Source: Bordetella parapertussis
Lineage (GTDB): Bacteria > Pseudomonadota > Gammaproteobacteria > Burkholderiales > Casimicrobiaceae
NCBI GenBank assembly: GCA_943331295.2
Contig: CALQLA020000013.1
Location: forward strand, 1-64,000
Reading direction: 5' to 3'
DNA length: 64,000 nt
The position numbers were made by a program, and so were the translations under genes. Numbering within the stretch: the stretch's first letter is position 1; each line of letters starts with the position of its first letter. The notes beneath the pieces are model-generated. The model worked only from the letters and a program-made list of their open reading frames with translations. It searched no databases and was not told the origin of the DNA. Below, in pieces: positions 29,899-38,934 of this stretch.

Positions 29899-31137
29899 GT
29901 GTCCGCCACGATCGCCGCACCGATCAGGAAGCTCCTCGCCAGCCGCTTCGAAGGGCGTGGCCTGCCCGTGACGCTCGTATTGCCCGATGGCGGTCGCGTC
30001 CCGCTTGCCGCCCGCAGCGAGGTCGAGATCATCGCCCGCAACTGGCGCGGCCTGACCGCGCTGGCCTCGCCTGCGCTGGGCAGCCTTGCCCGGGCCTACG
30101 TCCACAACGAGATCGACTTCACCGGCAGCGCGCGGCGCATCCTCGGCATCGTCGATGCGATGGTCGGCGCGATCAGGCACGGGCGCGACTCGCTGCCCGC
30201 GCGGGTGCGCGGCTTCCTGCACCGGCAGCGGGCCAACCGCCACAACATCGCGCACCACTACGACGTCTCCGACGCGTTCTACCGGCTGTGGCTCGATTCG
30301 CGGATGATCTACTCCTGCGCCTATTTCGGCGACGACGCCGACGGTCTCGACGACGCGCAGGCGCGCAAACTCGACGACATCTGCCGCAAGCTGCGGCTTG
30401 GCGCCGGCGAGCGCTTCCTCGACATCGGCTGCGGCTGGGGCGGCCTCGTGTTCTGGGCGGCCGAGAACTACGGCGTCACGGCGACCGGCATCACGCTGTC
30501 GCGGAACCAGTTCGAGCACGTGCGCGGACAGATCGCGGCGCGCGGCCTGGCGGATCGCGTTCGCGTCGAGTTGCGCGACTACCAGGACCTGCCGGCCGGC
30601 GTGCGCTACGACAAGATCGCGAGCATCGGGATGTTCGAGCACGTGGGCCGGCGGCGGTTTCCGCAATACTTCGGGACGATCCACCGCCTGCTCGAGCCCG
30701 GCGGCATGGTGCTGAACCACGGCATCACCCACAACATGCCCGGGGCCGACAGCCTGGGCAGCGGCATGGGCGATTTCATCGACCGCTACGTGTTCCCCGG
30801 CGGCGAACTGGCGCACGTGGCGGTGGTCGCGCAGGCGATGGCGGAGCAAGGCCTCGAGCTGGTCGACGCCGAGGCGCGGCGCGAGCACTACGCGAAGACG
30901 CTGTGGCACTGGTGCGAGCGGCTCGAGGCCAACGCCGACGCCGCGCGCGCCGAAGTGGGCGACGAGAAATTCCGGATCTGGCGCATCTACCTCGCGGGCT
31001 CCGCGCATGCGTTCGACCGCGGCTGGCTGTCGCTGTTCCAGCTGCTCGCCGGCAAGCCGCTCGCGGACGGCAGGCTTCCCCTTCCGCTGACGCGCGGCTA
31101 CATGTTCCCGGTGCGCGGCGCCACGCCGCCGGCGTGA
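29899..31137 (+). CDS. Cyclopropane-fatty-acyl-phospholipid synthase family methyltransferase
   Basis: This is a 412-residue SAM-dependent CFA-synthase-like enzyme. The N-terminal lipid-binding part is followed by 'NIAHHYDVSDAFYRLWLDSR', 'MIYSCAYF', SAM motif I 'FLDIGCGWGGLVFWAA', and 'ASIGMFEHVG' with the catalytic acidic/bicarbonate region. Such enzymes add a methylene to unsaturated acyl chains in membrane phospholipids, usually for acid or stationary-phase stress. I chose the GTG at 29899, which has CGGAGG nine bases upstream; the open frame from 29683 has low-complexity, non-family sequence. The 270-bp divergent gap (29628-29898) holds an AT-richer patch at 29721-29741 but no clear promoter. 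Confidence 0.9.
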   Translation: MSATIAAPIRKLLASRFEGRGLPVTLVLPDGGRVPLAARSEVEIIARNWRGLTALASPALGSLARAYVHNEIDFTGSARRILGIVDAMVGAIRHGRDSLPARVRGFLHRQRANRHNIAHHYDVSDAFYRLWLDSRMIYSCAYFGDDADGLDDAQARKLDDICRKLRLGAGERFLDIGCGWGGLVFWAAENYGVTATGITLSRNQFEHVRGQIAARGLADRVRVELRDYQDLPAGVRYDKIASIGMFEHVGRRRFPQYFGTIHRLLEPGGMVLNHGITHNMPGADSLGSGMGDFIDRYVFPGGELAHVAVVAQAMAEQGLELVDAEARREHYAKTLWHWCERLEANADAARAEVGDEKFRIWRIYLAGSAHAFDRGWLSLFQLLAGKPLADGRLPLPLTRGYMFPVRGATPPA

Positions 31138-31236
31138 CCTGGCCTGCCGGCCCGGCCCGGCACCGCCAGGCGGCGGCAGGGTAAGCTATTGTGCTTTGCC
31201 GGGGCGGCCCCATCTTTTCGCCCCATGGAGCCCAAC

Positions 31237-31518
31237 ATGCCGCAGATTGCCGTGCCGCCCAGCGAATCGCTGCTGACGTTTCCCTGCAGCTTCCCGATCA
31301 AGGTGATGGGGAAGACCGAGGAAGGCTTCGCCCAGGCGATCGTCGCGATCGTGCTGCGGCACGCGCCCGACTACGACGCCGCCACGGTCGAGATGCGCCC
31401 GTCGAGCGCGGGCACGTACCTGTCGCTCACCTGCACCGTGAACGCGGTCTCGCGCATCCAGCTCGACGCGCTCTATCGCGACCTGACGTCGCACCCGATG
31501 GTCAAGATCGTGCTCTGA
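31237..31518 (+). CDS. ybeD: YbeD / DUF493 family protein
   Basis: This is a 93-residue ACT-like small protein. '[19 protein letters not shown]', '[20 protein letters not shown]' and '[12 protein letters not shown]' match the YbeD family closely, and it sits directly before lipB as in E. coli and most beta/gammaproteobacteria. Its biochemical role is unsettled; an allosteric or regulatory part linked to lipoate metabolism has been suggested. The ATG at 31237 has GGAG six bases upstream; the ATG at 31225 would add MEPN. Confidence 0.93.
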   Translation: MPQIAVPPSESLLTFPCSFPIKVMGKTEEGFAQAIVAIVLRHAPDYDAATVEMRPSSAGTYLSLTCTVNAVSRIQLDALYRDLTSHPMVKIVL

Positions 31519-31531
31519 CCGCGAGGTCGCG

Positions 31532-32194
31532 ATGGCCGTTGCGATCCGCGCGCTCGGGCGCACCGAGTACCTGCCCACGTGGCGCGCGATGCAGGCGTTC
31601 ACCGCGGCGCGCGGGCCCGACACGCCCGACGAGATCTGGCTGACCGAGCATCCGCCTGTCTACACGCTGGGGCTGGCCGGCCGCCGTGAGCACCTGCGCC
31701 GCGCCAACGGCATTCCCGTCGTCCAGTCCGACCGCGGCGGCCAGGTCACCTATCACGGGCCGGGGCAGCTCGTCGCCTACCTGCTGTTCGACCTGCGCCG
31801 GCAGCGTCTCGGCGTGCGCGACATGGTCCGGGCGATCGAGGCGGCGGTGATAGAATGGCTCGCCTCGGCAGGCATTGCCGCGTGGGGCAAGGTGGCGGCT
31901 CCCGGCGTGTACGTCGAGCGCGGTGGCACCGAGGCCAAGATCGCGGCGCTGGGGCTCAAGGTGAGGAAAGGCTGCACGTACCACGGCCTCGCCGTGAACC
32001 TCGCGCTCGACCTCGCGCCGTTCGCCGACATCGATCCCTGCGGCTACCACGGGCTTGCCGTGACCGATCTCGCCGCGTTCGGCGTCGCGCGATCGCTTGC
32101 CGCGGCTGGCGCCGAGCTGGCGCCGATCCTCGCCTCGCACCTGCAACCGCAAACGCAACCGCAACCGCAAACGCCAACCGAGTGGAACCCATGA
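31532..32194 (+). CDS. lipB: Octanoyltransferase (lipoate biosynthesis)
   Basis: LipB moves octanoate from acyl carrier protein to lipoyl domains such as GcvH. The protein has 220 residues. The family core '[20 protein letters not shown]' and the active-site segment '[19 protein letters not shown]' (catalytic Cys and Lys) are intact. The C-terminus carries a low-complexity Gln/Pro/Thr tail encoded by a GCAAMC hexamer repeat. It begins 14 bp after ybeD and its stop overlaps the lipA ATG (ATGA). Confidence 0.97.
   Translation: MAVAIRALGRTEYLPTWRAMQAFTAARGPDTPDEIWLTEHPPVYTLGLAGRREHLRRANGIPVVQSDRGGQVTYHGPGQLVAYLLFDLRRQRLGVRDMVRAIEAAVIEWLASAGIAAWGKVAAPGVYVERGGTEAKIAALGLKVRKGCTYHGLAVNLALDLAPFADIDPCGYHGLAVTDLAAFGVARSLAAAGAELAPILASHLQPQTQPQPQTPTEWNP
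32143..32172 (+). repeat. In-frame hexanucleotide repeat in lipB (5 x GCAAMC)
   Basis: Five consecutive six-base units, GCAACC or GCAAAC, encode the Pro-Gln/Thr-Gln tail of LipB just before its stop. Because units are two codons long, gain or loss would lengthen or shorten the tail without a frameshift. Confidence 0.9.
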
Positions 32195-33177
32195 CGATGC
32201 CCGTCGTTCCCGACACCGCCTCCGAAACCGCGCCCGGCAACGCCGCCGGCGTCAAGCATCGCGGCGGGGCCAAGACGGCGCGCATCCCGATCAAGGTCGT
32301 CGCCGCGGAGCGGCTGAAGAAGCCGGACTGGATCCGCGCCCGCGCGCCGACTTCGCCCCGCTTCCAGGAGATCAAGGCGATCCTGCGCGAGCACAAGCTG
32401 CACACGGTCTGCGAGGAAGCGTCGTGCCCGAACATCGGCGAGTGCTTCAGCAAGGGCACCGCGACGTTCATGATCATGGGCGACATCTGCACGCGCCGCT
32501 GCCCGTTCTGCGATGTGGGCCACGGCCGGCCGCTGCCGCTCGACGCCGACGAGCCGCGCAACCTCGCGCTGACGATCGCCGCGATGAAGCTCCGCTACGT
32601 GGTCATCACCAGCGTCGACCGCGACGACCTGCGCGACGGCGGCGCCGGGCATTTCGTCGACTGCATCCGGGCCGTGCGCGAGCATTCGCCGGCGACGCAG
32701 ATCGAGGTGCTGGTGCCGGACTTCCGCGGCCGGCTGGACCGCGCGCTCGACATCCTGACCGCGGCGCCGCCCGACGTGATGAACCACAACCTGGAAACGG
32801 TGCCGCGGCTCTACAAGCAGGCGCGTCCCGGGTCCGACTACGCGCATTCGCTCGCGCTGCTGCGTGATTTCAAGGCGCGCTTCCCCGCGATCCCGACCAA
32901 GTCGGGCCTGATGGTGGGGTTGGGCGAGACCGACGAGGAGATCCTCGCGACGATGCGCGACATGCGCGCGCACGGCATCGACATGCTGACGCTCGGCCAG
33001 TACCTGCAGCCGACCGCGGGCCACCTGCCGGTGCTGCGCTACGTGCACCCGGATGCGTTTGCGAACTTCGAGCGCGAGGCCTACGCGATGGGGTTCCGCC
33101 ACGCGGCCGTCGGCGCGATGGTGCGCTCGTCGTACCACGCCGACCGCCAGGCCGAGGACGTGCTCGCGGGATCGTAG
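32191..33177 (+). CDS. lipA: Lipoyl synthase (radical SAM)
   Basis: LipA inserts two sulfurs into octanoyl-proteins. The protein has 328 residues. Both iron-sulfur sites are visible: the auxiliary cluster '[12 protein letters not shown]' and the radical-SAM motif 'CTRRCPFC'. The C-terminal 'RSSYHADRQ' contains the conserved Arg-Ser-Ser-Tyr-His. '[16 protein letters not shown]' and '[16 protein letters not shown]' are also diagnostic. The start overlaps the lipB stop (ATGA). A long inverted repeat begins 15 bp after the stop. Confidence 0.98.
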   Translation: MTMPVVPDTASETAPGNAAGVKHRGGAKTARIPIKVVAAERLKKPDWIRARAPTSPRFQEIKAILREHKLHTVCEEASCPNIGECFSKGTATFMIMGDICTRRCPFCDVGHGRPLPLDADEPRNLALTIAAMKLRYVVITSVDRDDLRDGGAGHFVDCIRAVREHSPATQIEVLVPDFRGRLDRALDILTAAPPDVMNHNLETVPRLYKQARPGSDYAHSLALLRDFKARFPAIPTKSGLMVGLGETDEEILATMRDMRAHGIDMLTLGQYLQPTAGHLPVLRYVHPDAFANFEREAYAMGFRHAAVGAMVRSSYHADRQAEDVLAGS

Positions 33178-33192
33178 CCGCCCGCCACATCC

Positions 33193-33305
33193 GTAGCCCG
33201 GCGTTGAGCGAATGCGAAACCCGGGTGGACCTCCGGGCAAGAACCGGATTCGAGCTTCGCGCGAAGGATGGCCCCGGGTTTCGCTGGCGCTCAACACCGG
33301 GCTAC
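33193..33305. repeat. GTAGCCCGG inverted-repeat element, copy 3 (113 bp)
   Basis: The left arm GTAGCCCGGCGTTGAGCG leads into AATGCGAAACCCGGGTGG; the right arm GGGTTTCGCTGGCGC ends TCAACACCGGGCTAC. The centre differs from copies 1 and 2 and is longer. It lies between lipA and the convergent mltA, ending 25 bp before the mltA stop. With the copy at 43291 it forms a second subtype that has an extra base after GTAGCCCGG and a TGG after the inner ACCCGGG. Confidence 0.92.
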
Positions 33306-33330
33306 ACCACGGCCGGTCACCCGATCCGGA

Positions 33331-34641
33331 TTACGGCTTGGGCGGCGGCGCGTTCTTCGGCCAGAGGATCCACATCCGGCCCTGCTGGCGCATGCGCCCG
33401 GCTTCGCGGCCGGCGTCGTCGCCGAAGCCCCAGAAGAAATCGCCGCGCACCGCGCCGCGGATCGCGCCGCCGGTGTCCTGCGCGAGCATCAGGCGCTGCA
33501 GCGGCTTCTCGGACAGCGGGTACGTGGTCGCCAGGAACACGGGCGCGCCCAGCGGCACCGACCGCCGGTCCACGGCCATCGTCCGCTGGGCGAGCAGCGG
33601 CACGCCGAGCGCGCCGAACGGGCCGTCGATCTCCGCTTCCAGCGTGCCGGGCGCGGGCGGCGGCACGACGCGGAAGAACACGAAGCTGGGGTTTTCGTCG
33701 AGCAACGCCGGCAGCTTGTCCGGGTTGCGCCGGCCCCATTCGCGGATGCCCTGCATCGACGCCTGCGGCAGCGTCAGTTCGCCGCGCTCGATCAGCACCG
33801 TGCCGATCGAGCGGTAGGGGTGGCCGTTCTGGTCCGCGTAGCCGACGCGCATGGCGCTGCCGTCGTCGAGGCGGATCCGGCCCGAGCCCTGGATCTGCAG
33901 GAAGAACGCCTCGACCGGGTCCGCCACGTAGGCCAGCGTCTTGCCGTCGAGCGCCGTGAGGCCCGAGACGATGTCGGTGCGCGCCCAGTACGGAACCACG
34001 CGCTTGCCCTCCACGCGCCCGCGCAGCCGCTTGTCCTTCAACTCGGGGTAGAGCTCGGTCAGGTCGATCGTCAGGAGGTCGTCCGGCACCGCGTAGATCG
34101 GCACGGAATAGCGTGCGCTCTTCGTCCGGCTGCCGGCCAGGAGCGGCTCGTAGTAGCCGGTGATCATCCCGGTGTCGCTGCCGTCGGCGCCCTGGATCCG
34201 GTATGGGATAAAATTGGTCTCGAAGAACGAGCGGATCGCGCGGGTGTTGCGGGCGTCGATCGTCGCCGCGGCGGCGCACGCCGGCTGCCACAAGGCCTGC
34301 GTCGCCGGCTTGGCGACGAGCGCCGGGCAGCCGACGCGAAACGCCGGCCACGCGTCCTGCACCCGGTCGTCGCTCCAGCCGGGCAGCGCGCTCCACGCCA
34401 CGGGTTGGTACGTCGCGGGCAGCGAAGCAGGCGCGGTGGAGGGCGGCGGGGCGACGGGCACGGGCGGCACCGTGGGTGGGACGACCTTCGGCACCGGCTG
34501 CGTCACGCAGCCGAACAACAGCGCGCAGGCGACGACGAGCGAAACCGCGCCCGTCGCCGCCCGCGGCAGAACAGGGAAGCGAAGCGCGATGGGATGGATC
34601 CTGCTGGAGGCGCTCGTTGCGCTGTCGCTTGCCGTTGGCAT
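33331..34641 (-). CDS. mltA: Membrane-bound lytic murein transglycosylase A
   Basis: This is an outer-membrane lipoprotein that cleaves glycan strands to 1,6-anhydromuropeptides. The lipobox is 'LLFGC' after the hydrophobic 'GAVSLVVACA', with a Pro/Val-rich linker. The MltA domain has 'GMITGYYEPLLAGSR', 'FFLQIQGSGRIRLDDGS' and 'RVGYADQNGHPYRSIG', and the 3D domain ends 'AQDTGGAIRGAVRGDFFWG' with the catalytic Asp region. The ATG at 34641 (436 residues) is the first usable start before the signal. It is not well supported: no good ribosome-binding site precedes it, and the first 18 codons overlap a small ORF on the other strand. Confidence 0.93.
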   Translation of the reverse strand: MPTASDSATSASSRIHPIALRFPVLPRAATGAVSLVVACALLFGCVTQPVPKVVPPTVPPVPVAPPPSTAPASLPATYQPVAWSALPGWSDDRVQDAWPAFRVGCPALVAKPATQALWQPACAAAATIDARNTRAIRSFFETNFIPYRIQGADGSDTGMITGYYEPLLAGSRTKSARYSVPIYAVPDDLLTIDLTELYPELKDKRLRGRVEGKRVVPYWARTDIVSGLTALDGKTLAYVADPVEAFFLQIQGSGRIRLDDGSAMRVGYADQNGHPYRSIGTVLIERGELTLPQASMQGIREWGRRNPDKLPALLDENPSFVFFRVVPPPAPGTLEAEIDGPFGALGVPLLAQRTMAVDRRSVPLGAPVFLATTYPLSEKPLQRLMLAQDTGGAIRGAVRGDFFWGFGDDAGREAGRMRQQGRMWILWPKNAPPPKP

Positions 34642-34708
34642 CGTATGGTGGACGATGGCGCCGAAGAAGCGGAAGCCGCCGGAGGACGATGGCGATGCGC
34701 CGCGCTGA
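34590..34708 (+). CDS. Possible small membrane protein antisense to the mltA 5' end
   Basis: This is a 39-residue reading frame with one hydrophobic helix ('MGWILLEALVALSLAVGIVW') followed by a basic then acidic tail ('KKRKPPEDDGD'). Its third-base GC is at least as high as that of the overlapping mltA codons, and the order of hydrophobic helix, Lys/Arg cluster and acidic tail looks designed. It is antisense to the first codons of mltA and ends 7 bp before the apaG stop on the other strand. I have only a vague memory of similar small ORFs near apaG in Burkholderiales. It could also be chance. Confidence 0.35.
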
Positions 34709-34715
34709 CGCGGGT

Positions 34716-35099
34716 TCAGTGCAGCACGCGCGGCACGGACAGCGTGAACGTCGGGATCTCGGCGTCGAACGCGTGCCCGTCCGCGCCCACCATCTGGTAG
34801 GTGCCGCGCATCGTGCCCACGGCCGTCGGCAGGCTGGCGCCGCTCGTGTACTCGAAGCTCTCGCCGGGTTTCAGCATGGGCTGCTGGCCCACGACGCCCT
34901 GCCCCTTCACTTCCTGGACGTGGTGCTCGCCATCGGTGATGATCCAATGCCGGGAAATGAGCTGCGCGGCGACGCTGCCGGTGTTGGTGAGCGTGATCGT
35001 GTAGGCGAACGCGTACTGGTTGCGCGACGGGTCCGACTGGTCGGCGAGGTACGCCGACTGGGGCACAACGGTGATCTCGTATTTCCTGCTCTCGGCCAT
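34716..35099 (-). CDS. apaG: ApaG domain protein (Co2+/Mg2+ efflux-associated)
   Basis: This is a 127-residue immunoglobulin-like fold protein. '[20 protein letters not shown]', '[20 protein letters not shown]' and '[20 protein letters not shown]' are the ApaG signature. Mutants in enterobacteria show cobalt resistance and magnesium efflux phenotypes, but the molecular role is unclear. The ATG at 35099 is chosen over 35117 because '[11 protein letters not shown]' matches the usual start. It is divergent from rpe with only 40 bp between the start codons. Confidence 0.94.
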   Translation of the reverse strand: MAESRKYEITVVPQSAYLADQSDPSRNQYAFAYTITLTNTGSVAAQLISRHWIITDGEHHVQEVKGQGVVGQQPMLKPGESFEYTSGASLPTAVGTMRGTYQMVGADGHAFDAEIPTFTLSVPRVLH

Positions 35100-35139
35100 C
35101 AGGGGCGAACCTTCCACGGAATCAAAGGATTATAACGCG

Positions 35140-35820
35140 ATGCCCGACTACAGGATTGCCCCGTCGCTGCTCTCCGCCGATTTCGCCCGGCTGGGCGAGG
35201 AAGTCAGCGCCGTGATCGCCGCCGGCGCCGACCTGATTCACTTCGACGTGATGGACAACCACTACGTGCCGAACCTGACGATCGGGCCCCTGGTGTGCGA
35301 GGCGATCCGCGCGTACGCGACGGTGCCGATGGACGTACACCTGATGGTCTCGCCGGTGGACCGCATCGTGCCCGACTTCGCGCAGGCCGGCGCGTCGATC
35401 ATCAGCTTCCATCCGGAGGCCTCGGCGCACGTCGACCGCACCATCGGCCTCATCCACGACAGCGGCTGCAAGGCCGGCCTCGTGTTCAATCCCGCCACGC
35501 CGCTGAACTGGCTCGACCACGTGATCGACAAGCTCGACCTCGTGCTGATCATGTCGGTCAACCCGGGCTTCGGCGGGCAGTCGTTCATCCCGCAGGCGCT
35601 GGTCAAGATCGCCGCGGCGCGGCGCGCGATCGACGCCGCGCAGCAGCGGACCGGCAACCCGATCCTGCTCGAGGTGGACGGCGGCGTGAAGGTCGACAAC
35701 ATCGGCGCCGTCGCCGCGGCCGGCGCGGACACGTTCGTCGCGGGCTCGGCGATCTTCGGCAAGCCCGACTACGCGGCGACGATCGCGAAAATGCGCGCGG
35801 AACTCGCGCGGGCGCGCTGA
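35140..35820 (+). CDS. rpe: Ribulose-phosphate 3-epimerase
   Basis: This is a 226-residue TIM-barrel enzyme that interconverts ribulose-5-P and xylulose-5-P. The family marks '[17 protein letters not shown]', '[17 protein letters not shown]', 'DVHLMVSP', '[15 protein letters not shown]' and '[12 protein letters not shown]' carry the metal-binding His/Asp residues. The sequence AAAGGA lies 10 bases before the ATG. gph follows 2 bp after the stop. Confidence 0.97.
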   Translation: MPDYRIAPSLLSADFARLGEEVSAVIAAGADLIHFDVMDNHYVPNLTIGPLVCEAIRAYATVPMDVHLMVSPVDRIVPDFAQAGASIISFHPEASAHVDRTIGLIHDSGCKAGLVFNPATPLNWLDHVIDKLDLVLIMSVNPGFGGQSFIPQALVKIAAARRAIDAAQQRTGNPILLEVDGGVKVDNIGAVAAAGADTFVAGSAIFGKPDYAATIAKMRAELARAR

Positions 35821-35822
35821 GC

Positions 35823-36539
35823 ATGGCGGGCGGCGGCATGCCGGGACCCGCGCCGCGGGGCTACGACGTCGGCGCGATCGCCTTCGACCTCGACGGGACG
35901 CTGCTCGACACGCTGCACGACCTCGCGGCCGCGCTCAACGCGCTGCTGGCGGAGCGCGGGTACCCGCGACTCGACAAGGAGGCGGTGCGCCCGCTGGTCG
36001 GCAGGGGCATCGAGAGCCTCGTCACGCGCGGGCTGGCGCTCGCGCGCAACGCGCCTGCCGGCGCGGCCGAGGTCGCCGCGGCGCTGGCGGTGTTCGAGCA
36101 GCACTACGACGCGGTGCTGGGCCGGGAGACCGGGCTCTACCCCGGCGTCGCCGAGGGCCTCGAACGCATGCGCGCGATGGGCATCCCGCTGGCGGTGGTG
36201 ACCAACAAGGCGGCGCGCTTCGTCGGCCCCCACCTCGAGCGCGCCGGGATTGCGGGCGCCTTCGCGCTGGTGATCGCGGGCGACACGCTGCCGGAGAAGA
36301 AGCCGTCCGCCGGGCCGCTGTTGCATGCGGCGGCGACCTTCCGCATCGCCCCGGCCCGGCTGCTGATGGTCGGCGACTCCGGCAACGACGTCGGCGCCGC
36401 CCGCGCCGCCGGCTGCCCGGTGCTGGTGCTGCCCTACGGCTACAGCGAGGGCACGCCGGTGCAAAATCTGGGAGCCGATGGTATAGTCCCTTCGCTGGCG
36501 GCGGTTGCCGATATTGTCCGTTACGTCCCCGCCGGCTGA
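35823..36539 (+). CDS. gph: Phosphoglycolate phosphatase (HAD family)
   Basis: This is a 238-residue HAD phosphatase with motif I 'FDLDGTLLDTLHDLAAALN', motif II in 'PLAVVTNKAA', the motif III lysine in 'LPEKKPSAGPLLHAA' and motif IV 'MVGDSGNDVGAARAAGC'. It removes 2-phosphoglycolate from DNA repair or oxygenase side reactions. An in-frame ATG at 35838 is an alternative start. The last 60 bases of the gene contain an extended -10 sequence that probably drives the trp operon. Confidence 0.95.
   Translation: MAGGGMPGPAPRGYDVGAIAFDLDGTLLDTLHDLAAALNALLAERGYPRLDKEAVRPLVGRGIESLVTRGLALARNAPAGAAEVAAALAVFEQHYDAVLGRETGLYPGVAEGLERMRAMGIPLAVVTNKAARFVGPHLERAGIAGAFALVIAGDTLPEKKPSAGPLLHAAATFRIAPARLLMVGDSGNDVGAARAAGCPVLVLPYGYSEGTPVQNLGADGIVPSLAAVADIVRYVPAG
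36479..36487 (+). promoter_or_regulatory. Extended -10 promoter of the trp operon inside gph
   Basis: TGGTATAGT has the extended -10 TG and a 5/6 match to TATAAT. A weak -35 (GTGCAA, 36459-36464) is 17 bp upstream. The start would fall near 36494, giving a leader of about 256 bases before trpE that contains the Trp-rich mini-ORF at 36555. Confidence 0.55.
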
Positions 36540-36554
36540 GATTCCACCGACCCC

Positions 36555-36641
36555 GTGAGCTTCGACTTCTTCCTCCCCGACGGCCCCGCCCTGCTTCGCT
36601 GGCGGGCCGGCCCGAACGACTGGCGCCGCTGGCGCCGCTGA
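36555..36641 (+). CDS. trpL: Candidate trp leader peptide (28 aa, three Trp codons)
   Basis: A GTG-started 28-codon frame lies between gph and trpE. It begins MSFDFFLPDG and ends with three Trp codons (36600, 36621, 36630) in its last 14 codons, the last two only three codons apart and just before the stop. Trp is the rarest residue, so three in 28 directly before trpE is the hallmark of a ribosome-mediated attenuator. Downstream, GGTGTCGC (36655) pairs perfectly with GCGACACC (36672). There is no U-run, so control might act through Rho or on translation. The frame's start is uncertain because the ribosome-binding site is weak. Confidence 0.6.
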   Translation: MSFDFFLPDGPALLRWRAGPNDWRRWRR

Positions 36642-36738
36642 CCGTTCGCGCCCCGGTGTCGCGCGCCGCAAGCGACACCCAGAAATGCCGCGCAGCCTCG
36701 TCGCCTGCGCCGCCATCGTCGCAATAGTCGAACTCACT
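36642..36738 (+). promoter_or_regulatory. trp leader hairpin region
   Basis: After the leader ORF stop, a perfect 8-bp stem GGTGTCGC/GCGACACC (36655-36662 and 36672-36679, loop 9) is followed by GCGCAG/CTGCGC (36690-36695 and 36705-36710, loop 9). Neither is followed by a T-run. Both could be alternatives to structures involving the repeated TGGCGCCGC within the leader ORF. Confidence 0.45.
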
Positions 36739-36749
36739 GTGGAACCATC

Positions 36750-38228
36750 ATGACCGAAGCCGAATTTGAGGCGCAGAGTCGCCAGGGGTACAACCGCATT
36801 CCGCTCGTGCAGGAGTCGTTCGCCGACCTCGACACGCCGCTGTCCCTGTACGTCAAGCTCGCCAACCAGCCGTACTCGTTCCTGCTCGAATCCGTCGTCG
36901 GCGGCGAGCGCTTCGGCCGCTACTCGTTCATCGGGCTGCCGGCGCGCGTCCGCATCCGCGCGCGCGGCACCGCGATCGAGGTCGCCGACGACGGCGGCGT
37001 GCTCGAACGCCATCAGGGCGACCCGCTCGCCTTCGTCAGCGAGTTCATGGCGCGCTACCGGGTGGCGCCCGGCACGGGGCTGCCGCGCTTCTGCGGCGGG
37101 CTCGCCGGCTACTTCGGCTACGACATCGTCCGCCACATCGAGACGCGCCTCGCCGGCCACGGCCCGCAGGGCGCCTCGGGCATCGACGACGTGCCCGACC
37201 TGCTGCTGCTCCTGACCGAGGAGCTCGCCGTCGTCGACAACCTCGCCGGCAAGATCTACCTGATCGTCTACGCCGACCCGGCGCTGCCGAACGCCTACGC
37301 CGACGGGATGGCGCGGCTCGACGCGCTGAGGAAGAAGCTGCGGCAGCCGGTGACGATCCCGTTCGAGACGGGCAGCGCCAAGACCGTGGCGGCGAGCGAG
37401 TTCGGCGCCGAGGGCTACCAGCGGATCGTGGGCCGGGCGAAGGAATACATCGCCGCCGGCGACATCATGCAGGTGGTGCTGTCGCAGCGGCTGGCGCGGC
37501 CGTTCACGGCCTCACCGCTGTCGCTGTACCGCGCGCTGCGCTCGCTCAACCCGTCGCCGTACATGTTCTACTACGACTTCGGCGACTTCCACGTCGTCGG
37601 CGCCTCGCCCGAGATCCTGGTGCGCAAGGAAGGCTCGCGGATCACGCTGCGGCCGATCGCCGGCACGCGGCCGCGCGGCGCCACGCACGAGGCCGACGAG
37701 GCGCTGGCCGCCGAGCTCCTCGCCGACCCGAAGGAAGTGGCCGAGCACGTGATGCTGGTCGACTTGGGCCGCAACGACGTCGGCCGCGTCGCGCAGACCG
37801 GCACCGTGAAGGTCGCCGACCGGATGCAGATCGAGCGCTACTCGCACGTGATGCACATCGTGTCGAACGTCGAGGGAACGCTGAAGCCGGGCCTGTCCAG
37901 CATCGACGTGCTGCGCGCCGCGTTCCCCGCCGGCACCGTCAGCGGCGCGCCGAAGGTGCGCGCGATGGAGATCATCGACGAGCTCGAGCCGTCGCGGCGC
38001 GGCGTCTACTCGGGCGCGGTCGGCTACGTCAGCTTCCACGACGACATGGACACCGCGATCGCGATCCGCACCGCGGTCGTCAAGGACGGCATGCTCTACG
38101 TGCAGGCGGGTGCGGGCATCGTCCACGACTCGGTGCCCGAGTCCGAGTGGATCGAGACCGGCAACAAGGCGCGGGCGGTGCTGCGCGCCGCCGACATGGT
38201 GCAGCAGGGCCTGGACGCGGAAGCTTAA
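36750..38228 (+). CDS. trpE: Anthranilate synthase component I
   Basis: TrpE makes anthranilate from chorismate using ammonia from TrpG. The protein has 492 residues. The feedback tryptophan site '[17 protein letters not shown]' has the LLES motif. The chorismate-binding part includes '[16 protein letters not shown]', '[16 protein letters not shown]', '[20 protein letters not shown]' and '[17 protein letters not shown]'. It is preceded by the leader ORF and hairpins. trpG follows after 84 bp that hold two hairpins, so the two subunits are not coupled by overlap here. Confidence 0.97.
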   Translation: MTEAEFEAQSRQGYNRIPLVQESFADLDTPLSLYVKLANQPYSFLLESVVGGERFGRYSFIGLPARVRIRARGTAIEVADDGGVLERHQGDPLAFVSEFMARYRVAPGTGLPRFCGGLAGYFGYDIVRHIETRLAGHGPQGASGIDDVPDLLLLLTEELAVVDNLAGKIYLIVYADPALPNAYADGMARLDALRKKLRQPVTIPFETGSAKTVAASEFGAEGYQRIVGRAKEYIAAGDIMQVVLSQRLARPFTASPLSLYRALRSLNPSPYMFYYDFGDFHVVGASPEILVRKEGSRITLRPIAGTRPRGATHEADEALAAELLADPKEVAEHVMLVDLGRNDVGRVAQTGTVKVADRMQIERYSHVMHIVSNVEGTLKPGLSSIDVLRAAFPAGTVSGAPKVRAMEIIDELEPSRRGVYSGAVGYVSFHDDMDTAIAIRTAVVKDGMLYVQAGAGIVHDSVPESEWIETGNKARAVLRAADMVQQGLDAEA

Positions 38229-38260
38229 GATGACCACCCCCACGCTCACTCCATTCGCTG

Positions 38261-38310
38261 CCCCCCGAGGGGGCCCGTCAGCGCCCTTCGGGCGGCCGTG
38301 CGGGCGCTGA
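38261..38310 (+). repeat. Intercistronic hairpins between trpE and trpG
   Basis: CCCCC-CGA-GGGGG (38261-38273) is followed by GCCCTTCGGGC (38283-38293). A competing 9-bp perfect inverted repeat, TCAGCGCCC (38278-38286) with GGGCGCTGA (38302-38310), ends two bases before the trpG ATG. The element resembles the CTTCGG repeats at 17417 and intergenic elements I recall from Burkholderiales. Confidence 0.75.
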
Positions 38311-38312
38311 TC

Positions 38313-38882
<570 letters not shown>

Positions 38883-38934
38883 GCGCCTGCGCGCCGCCCG
38901 CCACCGCCACGACACCACTCTCCCGGGAACGACC

